Position numbers and translations under genes: made by a program. Shown here piece by piece: positions 8,506-12,928 of a DNA stretch of 12,928 nt. The stretch is from contig JADFYA010000026.1 of assembly GCA_015233285.1 (NCBI GenBank), positions 1 to 12,928 of the forward strand. The letters run 5' to 3'. The notes beneath the pieces were generated by a model, which had not been told where the DNA came from, made no database searches, and was given only the letters and a program-made list of their open reading frames with translations. Positions within the stretch are counted from its first letter, which is position 1. Every line of letters starts with the position of its first letter. The stretch is from Deltaproteobacteria bacterium (GTDB lineage: Bacteria; Desulfobacterota; JADFXK01).

Positions 8506-10017
8506 ATGACCGTTCAAAGTATAACAAAGTTCTTCAAAGCATACTCGGAGCCGAAGCGGCTGACATTCGCCGCGGCGGTCGGAGTGCTTTTACTTTTCAC
8601 CGGCTGTACGGTCGGTCCGAATTACGTCCGTCCCAAAGCCGCCGCGCCCATCGCTTATAAGGAATCGGAAGGCTGGAAAGTGGCCCAGCCCAGGGACCAC
8701 CTCATCCGGGGGGCATGGTGGGAGATTTTCAATGATCCTCAGTTGAATGCTTTGGAAGAACAAGTCAACATCTCCAACCAAAATCTGGCCGCGGCGGAGG
8801 CTCAGTTTCGACAGGCCCGGGCCCTGGTTCAGTCGGCTCGGTCCGCCTTTTTCCCTCAAGTCACGGCTGGAGCAACTTTCACGCGCACGCGCCGTTCTCT
8901 CAATACGGCCGGCGGCTCTCTTGGTTCGGCCGGTCCCGATACAGACTTGCTCCTGCCAGGCAACGTGTCTTGGGAATTGGATGTCTGGGGCCGGGTTCGG
9001 CGGTCTGTAGAGTCCAGCCAGGCCGGCGCCCAGGCCAGCGCCGCGGACCTGGAAACGATCCGTTTAAGCATCCAGGCCGAACTGGCCCAGGATTATTTCT
9101 CGCTGCGCGCATTGGATGCCCAAACGCGGCTTTTTGACGAAACGATCACCGCTTACCAGAAATTTCTCCAGGTGACCAAAAACCGGTACGAAAAAGGGGT
9201 GGCCTCCAAGGCTGACGTTCTTCAGGCGGAAACCCAGCTCAAATCCACCCAGGCACAAGCGATCGACGTCGGCGTGGGGCGGGCCCAGATGGAACATGCC
9301 ATAGCCGTACTCCTAGGCAAACCCGCCTCCGACCTGTCCATTCCCCTGGCCCCGCTGACAACGGCTCCACCGCCCATACCCGTTGATGTGCCGTCGGAAC
9401 TCCTGGAGCGCAGACCCGACATCGCCGCAGCCGAAAGACGCGTCGCCGCGGCCAATGCCCAGATCGGAGTAGCCGAGGCGGCCTTTTATCCAAGACTTAC
9501 TTTGGGCGCATCCGGGGGATTTGAAAGTACGATGCCGGCCTCCTGGCTGTCGTGGCCAAGCAGCCTCTGGTCAGTAGGGGCGGCTCTCTCCCAGACAGTG
9601 TTCGACGGGGGAGCAAGGCGAGCTTTGACCGATCAGGCCCGGGCGGCTTACGACGCCAATGTGGCCGCCTATCGTCAGACTGTGCTTAATGGATTTCGGG
9701 AGGTTGAAGACAATCTGGCCGCTCTTCGGATCCTGGAGGATGAAGGGCGGGTCCAGGATGAGGCAGTGAAGTCCGCAGAGCAATCCGTAACCGTGAGCAC
9801 CAACCAGTATAAGGCAGGGACGATCAGTTACCTTGAAGTCCTGGTTGTTCAAACAATCGCCCTAACCAACGAGCGGGCCGCCATCAATATCCTTGGCCGC
9901 CGGATGACCGCCGGTGTTCTTCTCATCAAAGCCCTGGGTGGAGGATGGCGATCCTTGGATTTGCCTTCCACCGACAATATCGCCGGCAAACTGGAGACCG
10001 CGCCCAGCAAGCGTTAG
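8506..10017 (+). CDS. Outer membrane efflux lipoprotein, NodT/OprM family
   Basis: The 503-residue protein is the TolC-like trimeric exit duct of the efflux system. The N-terminus has a signal peptide (about 1-33) ending in LLLFTGC, so Cys34 is the likely lipidated residue, followed by TVGPNYVRP, which is typical of the NodT family. Phe rather than Leu at the -3 lipobox position is slightly atypical. Two outer-membrane-efflux repeats follow, at about 75-270 and 295-480. They include WELDVWGRVRR (156-166) and LLERRPDIAAAE (299-310), both family hallmarks, and long alpha-helical coiled segments. AAAAAGGGA (8492-8500) is 5 nt before the ATG and fixes the start. In E. coli mdtABC has no channel gene and uses TolC, so this operon is self-sufficient. 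The gene follows mdtC after a 123-nt gap carrying a heptamer repeat. Confidence 0.92.
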   Translation: MTVQSITKFFKAYSEPKRLTFAAAVGVLLLFTGCTVGPNYVRPKAAAPIAYKESEGWKVAQPRDHLIRGAWWEIFNDPQLNALEEQVNISNQNLAAAEAQFRQARALVQSARSAFFPQVTAGATFTRTRRSLNTAGGSLGSAGPDTDLLLPGNVSWELDVWGRVRRSVESSQAGAQASAADLETIRLSIQAELAQDYFSLRALDAQTRLFDETITAYQKFLQVTKNRYEKGVASKADVLQAETQLKSTQAQAIDVGVGRAQMEHAIAVLLGKPASDLSIPLAPLTTAPPPIPVDVPSELLERRPDIAAAERRVAAANAQIGVAEAAFYPRLTLGASGGFESTMPASWLSWPSSLWSVGAALSQTVFDGGARRALTDQARAAYDANVAAYRQTVLNGFREVEDNLAALRILEDEGRVQDEAVKSAEQSVTVSTNQYKAGTISYLEVLVVQTIALTNERAAINILGRRMTAGVLLIKALGGGWRSLDLPSTDNIAGKLETAPSKR

Positions 10018-10034
10018 CCTGGAGAATTCGCTAA

Positions 10035-11042
10035 GTGGATCAAGAAACAGAAAAACTGAAGATCCGGCCGGTTGAAGAATTCGTCGCTTTTTTGCAAAAA
10101 ATCGGCCAAACCAGTATTGACGGCCGGCCGGCCCAGGCCAGTCGAACCGCCTTTATCACCGCCTTTATGCGGGCCTTCCACTCCATCAACGAAAACCCCA
10201 AGGTCTTCGACGACTGGATGGCCGCGCGGTTGCTCTCCACTGAGGAATACGCATTTTTCGAGGAGATGTACTATCGGGGGACCGTAAAAGATGAGACTGA
10301 GGAGCCGGTTTCGCCCACCCAACGCCGGGCGGTGGTCACCGCGGTCTTGCGGGCGGGGGCGGCCGGAGGAGTTCTCAGCCGAGCCCGGTTCGCCGAGGAC
10401 TCACTTGAGACTGCCATCGACCGGGGTATTCGGCAGTATGTGCTTTTAGGGGCCGGACTGGACACCTTCGCTCTTCGCCGGGCCGACCTTCTCGATAAAA
10501 TTCAGGTTATTGAGGTAGATCATCCGGCGACTCAGGCACTCAAACGCCAACGTCTGTCTGCCATGGGCCATTTGGCCCCGCCCTCGCTGGAATTCATCGC
10601 CGTCGATTTTTCCCAGGAAAATTTGCCCCAGGCCCTCTCCCGTTCTTCCTTCGATTTTGAAACCCCGGCCTTTTTCAGTTGGCTGGGCGTAACCTATTAC
10701 CTGGAGCGAGAAAATCTGTTTCAGGTTCTCCACAGCTTGAGTGAGACGGCCGCTCCCCACAGTCGGGTGGTTTTCGATTATATGGACACCGAGGCTTTCG
10801 ATCCGGACATGGCCACACCACGAGTGAAAGACCTCAGGAACAAAGTCCGGCTTCTGGGTGAACCGATGAAAACAGGCCTGGATCCCAGGACATTGGAAAA
10901 GGATCTCAGGCAGGCCGGATGGAAGCTGCTTCAGAACCTGGCACCCAACGATATAGAAAAAATCTACTTCCAAGAAGGGCCGGAGGGATTTCGAGCCGGA
11001 AAGCACATTCATCTGGCCCTGGCGAGCTTGCCCGGCCGATGA
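10035..11042 (+). CDS. SAM-dependent methyltransferase, LCMT/PPM-like family (COG3315, TIGR00027 type)
   Basis: This 335-residue cytoplasmic class I methyltransferase is predicted to transfer a methyl group from S-adenosylmethionine to a small-molecule carboxyl or hydroxyl. It resembles the leucine carboxyl methyltransferase superfamily used in polyketide and related metabolism. The SAM-binding motif I is YVLLGAGLDT (135-144). The acidic strand-2 motif is VIEVDHPATQ (158-167), then FIAVDF (187-192) and the FFSWLGVTYYL segment (213-223) characteristic of the family. The N-terminal helical lid (1-125) includes SRTAFITAFMRAFHS. The GTG start at 10035 has GGAGA (10021-10025) 9 nt upstream, and the gene begins 17 nt after the channel gene stop, so it is probably the last gene of the pump operon. 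I see no convincing terminator after it. The substrate is unknown; a link to the exported compound is possible but unproven. Confidence 0.85.
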   Translation: MDQETEKLKIRPVEEFVAFLQKIGQTSIDGRPAQASRTAFITAFMRAFHSINENPKVFDDWMAARLLSTEEYAFFEEMYYRGTVKDETEEPVSPTQRRAVVTAVLRAGAAGGVLSRARFAEDSLETAIDRGIRQYVLLGAGLDTFALRRADLLDKIQVIEVDHPATQALKRQRLSAMGHLAPPSLEFIAVDFSQENLPQALSRSSFDFETPAFFSWLGVTYYLERENLFQVLHSLSETAAPHSRVVFDYMDTEAFDPDMATPRVKDLRNKVRLLGEPMKTGLDPRTLEKDLRQAGWKLLQNLAPNDIEKIYFQEGPEGFRAGKHIHLALASLPGR

Positions 11043-11099
11043 AAATCTTTTGTCCATCGCGGCCCGTGGCTCAAGAGTTAATGGATTATCGAAAAAATC

Positions 11100-11128
11100 T
11101 TTACAAAACGATTGGAATATCGTATAGC
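11100..11128 (+). promoter_or_regulatory. Candidate sigma70 promoter for the disulfide-chemistry operon
   Basis: TTTACA (11100-11105, five of six) and TATAGC (11123-11128, four of six) are separated by exactly 17 bp. The promoter lies in the 197-nt gap between the methyltransferase stop and the GTG at 11240, which would leave a leader of about 105 nt. An inverted repeat, ACGAT (11108-11112) and ATCGT (11119-11123) with a 6-nt spacer, falls between and onto the two elements and could bind a regulator. Confidence 0.5.
11108..11123. promoter_or_regulatory. Inverted repeat within the candidate promoter (possible operator)
   Basis: ACGAT-N6-ATCGT is a perfect 5-bp dyad lying in the spacer and touching the -10 element. 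It is small and could be chance; its position is what makes it notable. No cognate regulator is visible nearby. Confidence 0.3.
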
Positions 11129-11226
11129 CGAACAATCCCCAACCCAAAACCCTACCAGTAGGTACCGCAAATTTCCATCCCGACCATGACTGTCAAGGGC
11201 CACCCAAATAAACTTAAACCGGTAAC

Positions 11227-11232
11227 AGGAGA
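11227..11232 (+). promoter_or_regulatory. Strong ribosome binding site selecting the GTG start at 11240
   Basis: AGGAGA ends 7 nt before the GTG at 11240. The upstream in-frame ATG at 11186 has no Shine-Dalgarno, and it would bury the signal peptide behind a hydrophilic 18-residue extension. The GTG is therefore the better start. Confidence 0.8.
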
Positions 11233-11239
11233 TGGCGAA

Positions 11240-12571
11240 GTGAAAATATTGAGAAGGCTGGTTATGGCTACCTTGGTTGTATTGTGGGCCGTCACCGGAT
11301 CAGCCTTAATGGTCTGGTCACAGGATAAAGCCCAAGGCATTCCGCCCAAGCTCAACTTAGACGAGGAGAAGCTAAAGGCGAACATCCTGGCTCGGATCCG
11401 GACCATCCAAAACGAAGGAGCATCGGGTAGCCGGACTTTCGAGGCCGCTTCGGTGGTGATCAAGAAAAAAGTCCCTTTCACTCTGGGATCAGTGGATTTC
11501 TTTGCGGTCAGAGCTATGTTGGTCCCGCCCAGCGTGGCGGCCGACCAGAAGCCGGGCGTGCTGGATTTGATAGTGGACCATACCGGCCGGTTCCGGTTCA
11601 CCGATATACGAGATATGGTGACTGGAAAGAGCTTGACCCAGGCGCACCTGGCTGAAGCTGCCCGAGTCGAGATTCCGGGAGGCGTCAGGGTGGAAATACT
11701 TGAGGGATCAAACCGGCATGACGTGGCGCTTATGGCCAAGCCGCCCAAGTCCGAACTCGATGAGCAGAGACTAAAGGACAATGTTTTGGCCCGGGTCCGG
11801 TCCGTAAGAAGTAGTGGGGCGCCGGCTGCTCAAAACTTTGGGGCCTTCGCCGTGGATATCAAGAAAAAAGTCCCTTTTGATGTCGGACCACTAGGTCTAT
11901 TCGCGGTCAGGATGATGGTGCTTCAGCCGAGCCCCGCACTCGACCCCAAACCGGGTAACCTGGCTTTGACGGTGGACCATACCGGCCGTTTTCAGTTCTC
12001 TGAGATAGATGAGCTGGCCACCGGGGCTAGCCTGTCCCACGCGGCCATGGCCGAAGCCACACGAGTTAACCTACCGGACAAATTATCGATAGCTGTATTT
12101 AACGGATCCGGAAAACATAACGTCGTGACTGTTTCAGATCCCTTTTGTCCGGCTTGCCGGAAGGTCTGGAATCATCTGTGGAGCCGGCGCGACCAACTAA
12201 AGTCGATCAGGATATGCCATTATCCGGTGCATCCCGGCTCTGAGGTCGTCTTCGCCATAATATTACACGCCCACGCAAAACAAATCAGCCTGGCCGAGGT
12301 AGTCAATTTTGCCTACACCAAGCTGGAGATGAAAGAAAAGCCTGAAGAAATAATTCAGCAATTTTTTGACGCCTTTCCGAAGCTCCAGAAAAGCCTGGGC
12401 GGCAACACGACGGTTGCTTATAAAATCCTAACTGTCTCCTATGCCTCTTTGCTGAACTCTGAAGTCAGTGAAACGACATCATTAGGCGTCACCTCGGTTC
12501 CCATCGTCTTCATTGACGGGACCATGGTCATTGGGTTCGAGGAAAAGCAAATTACCGAGTTAACGTCATGA
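11240..12571 (+). CDS. Secreted DsbC-like thioredoxin-fold protein with tandemly duplicated N-terminal domain
   Basis: This 443-residue exported protein probably makes or shuffles disulfide bonds in the periplasm. Starting at the GTG, MKILRRLVMATLVVLWAV begins a signal peptide or anchor (about 1-28). Residues 38-170 and 171-302 are two copies of one domain, aligning without gaps at roughly half identity. The second copy runs directly into the thioredoxin fold, as the DsbC dimerisation domain does: GKHNVVTVSDPFCPACRK parallels the E. coli DsbC segment around its CGYC site. The active site is C303-P-A-C306 and the cis-proline is in TSVPI (P421), followed by GTMVIGF as in DsbC. The first copy has no cysteine; the only other cysteine is C326. 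About 118 residues separate CxxC and cis-Pro, more than in DsbC, so the helical insert may be DsbA-like. The stop overlaps the VKOR-like gene (ATGA). Membership of the thiol-disulfide superfamily is firm; oxidase versus isomerase role is open. Confidence 0.8.
   Translation: MKILRRLVMATLVVLWAVTGSALMVWSQDKAQGIPPKLNLDEEKLKANILARIRTIQNEGASGSRTFEAASVVIKKKVPFTLGSVDFFAVRAMLVPPSVAADQKPGVLDLIVDHTGRFRFTDIRDMVTGKSLTQAHLAEAARVEIPGGVRVEILEGSNRHDVALMAKPPKSELDEQRLKDNVLARVRSVRSSGAPAAQNFGAFAVDIKKKVPFDVGPLGLFAVRMMVLQPSPALDPKPGNLALTVDHTGRFQFSEIDELATGASLSHAAMAEATRVNLPDKLSIAVFNGSGKHNVVTVSDPFCPACRKVWNHLWSRRDQLKSIRICHYPVHPGSEVVFAIILHAHAKQISLAEVVNFAYTKLEMKEKPEEIIQQFFDAFPKLQKSLGGNTTVAYKILTVSYASLLNSEVSETTSLGVTSVPIVFIDGTMVIGFEEKQITELTS
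11351..11749. repeat. Intragenic tandem duplication, copy 1 (399 bp)
   Basis: This copy encodes residues 38-170 of the DsbC-like protein and lacks cysteines. It matches copy 2 at a constant 399-bp offset. For example, the 20 bases at 11459-11478 are identical to 11858-11877, and the 17 bases at 11573-11589 are identical to 11972-11988. By hand alignment about 60 of some 130 residues are identical, without gaps. Confidence 0.85.
11750..12145. repeat. Intragenic tandem duplication, copy 2
   Basis: This copy encodes residues 171-302 and ends immediately before the CPAC active site. Its layout (LDEQRLKDNVLARVR helix, IKKKVPF, FAVR strand, VDHTGRF hairpin, ATG..L linker, GSGKH strand) repeats copy 1. 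The VDHTGRFQFSEIDELATG part resembles the YITDDGKHIIQG region of the E. coli DsbC dimerisation domain. Confidence 0.85.
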
Positions 12572-12928
12572 AATCGGGCTCCTCACCATTCATCGCGGTA
12601 GTCAGCCTGGCTGGATTGATTTATTGTATCTGTTCGGCCGCCGGATTGACCGAGTCTTGGTGTTTTACCCAAGGTTGCCGGGTCTATAAAGACTATTCCT
12701 TCGCCGGGATATCTCTTTATTGGTTCGGCGCCCTGGCTTTCGCTGTTTTGGCGGCTTTTTCCCTGATCCGGCCGGGGTCCAGGTATCTGCTGGGGATAGC
12801 CTCCTTATTTGTCTTGGGTGACTGTTGCTTTCTTTTTTTTCAGATAATGCTTTGGCCATGTGTCAGTTGTCTCCTGGCCGCGGTTTGTCTTGGCTCGGCC
12901 TACCTGGCGCTTATTCGGACCCAGGGCC
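12568..12928 (+). CDS. VKOR-like membrane oxidoreductase, 3'-truncated by the window end
   Basis: An open frame from the ATG at 12568 runs uninterrupted to the window end (120 codons, no stop). Predicted membrane helices lie at about 8-26, 48-68, 73-95 and from 98 on. A cysteine pair, C32 and C37 (WCFTQGC), lies in the loop after helix 1. YSFAGISLYWFGALAF (43-58) resembles the conserved FGIPxSxxG region of vitamin K epoxide reductase homologues. The CxxC motif CVSC (98-101) sits at the start of helix 4. This four-cysteine layout is that of bacterial VKOR, which passes electrons from a thioredoxin-fold partner to quinone, replacing DsbB. The start overlaps the stop of the DsbC-like gene (ATGA), so the two are probably translationally coupled and are likely redox partners. 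Additional cysteines (C20, C22, C86, C87, C107) lie within helices. Whether a fused domain follows cannot be seen. Confidence 0.7.
   Translation, partial: MKSGSSPFIAVVSLAGLIYCICSAAGLTESWCFTQGCRVYKDYSFAGISLYWFGALAFAVLAAFSLIRPGSRYLLGIASLFVLGDCCFLFFQIMLWPCVSCLLAAVCLGSAYLALIRTQG

Noticed and set aside
11043..11099. Terminator after the methyltransferase gene
   Set aside because: I looked for a GC-rich hairpin with a T-run and found none convincing, so separation of the two transcription units rests on the promoter at 11100 only.
11186..11239. Upstream ATG start for the DsbC-like protein
   Set aside because: It has no Shine-Dalgarno and would place a hydrophilic 18-residue extension before the signal peptide. 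The GTG at 11240 has AGGAGA at ideal spacing.
12665..12859. 64-codon minus-strand frame near the window end
   Set aside because: It is antisense to the uninterrupted VKOR-like frame, which has membrane helices and the expected cysteine motifs. The minus-strand product is low-complexity and basic with no domain.

Overview
The window looks like chromosomal DNA of a Gram-negative bacterium with a periplasm and outer membrane. It carries a complete tripartite RND efflux operon, including an outer-membrane lipoprotein channel, followed by the start of a periplasmic disulfide-chemistry operon. The moderately high GC content, dense overlapping genes, short intergenic heptamer repeats and the pairing of a DsbC-like protein with a VKOR-type reductase would fit a Desulfobacterota (former Deltaproteobacteria) member. 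That assignment is inference only: there is no rRNA or other marker gene here. All genes run on the + strand. I saw no mobile element, tRNA, rRNA or CRISPR array.

Region 1 (1-183) is non-coding. It holds a candidate promoter and a 29-bp imperfect palindrome overlapping its -10 element, placed as an autoregulatory operator for the TetR-family gene that follows.

Region 2 (184-11042) reads as one efflux operon. In order it encodes a TetR repressor with a CerR/CecR-type C-terminal domain, an MdtA-like membrane fusion protein, an MdtB-like and an MdtC-like RND pump subunit, a NodT-family outer membrane lipoprotein, and a SAM-dependent methyltransferase of the LCMT/COG3315 type. The first junctions overlap (ATGA, TGATG). 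Later gaps are 59, 123 and 17 nt. The two pump subunits match E. coli MdtB and MdtC respectively, so a heteromeric B/C pump is likely. Unlike E. coli mdtABC, the regulator is a local TetR protein rather than BaeSR, the outer membrane channel is encoded in the operon, and a methyltransferase closes it. The 123-nt gap before the channel gene holds a heptamer tandem repeat.

Region 3 (11043-12928) is probably a separate transcription unit. A good sigma70-like promoter lies at 11100-11128 with an inverted repeat in its spacer. It drives a secreted DsbC-like thioredoxin-fold protein (CPAC active site) whose N-terminal domain is duplicated in tandem with an exact 399-bp period. A four-helix VKOR-like quinone-linked oxidoreductase overlaps its stop codon and runs off the window end. 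Together they look like a two-component disulfide-forming or shuffling system with an unusual architecture. This is the most interesting item in the window.
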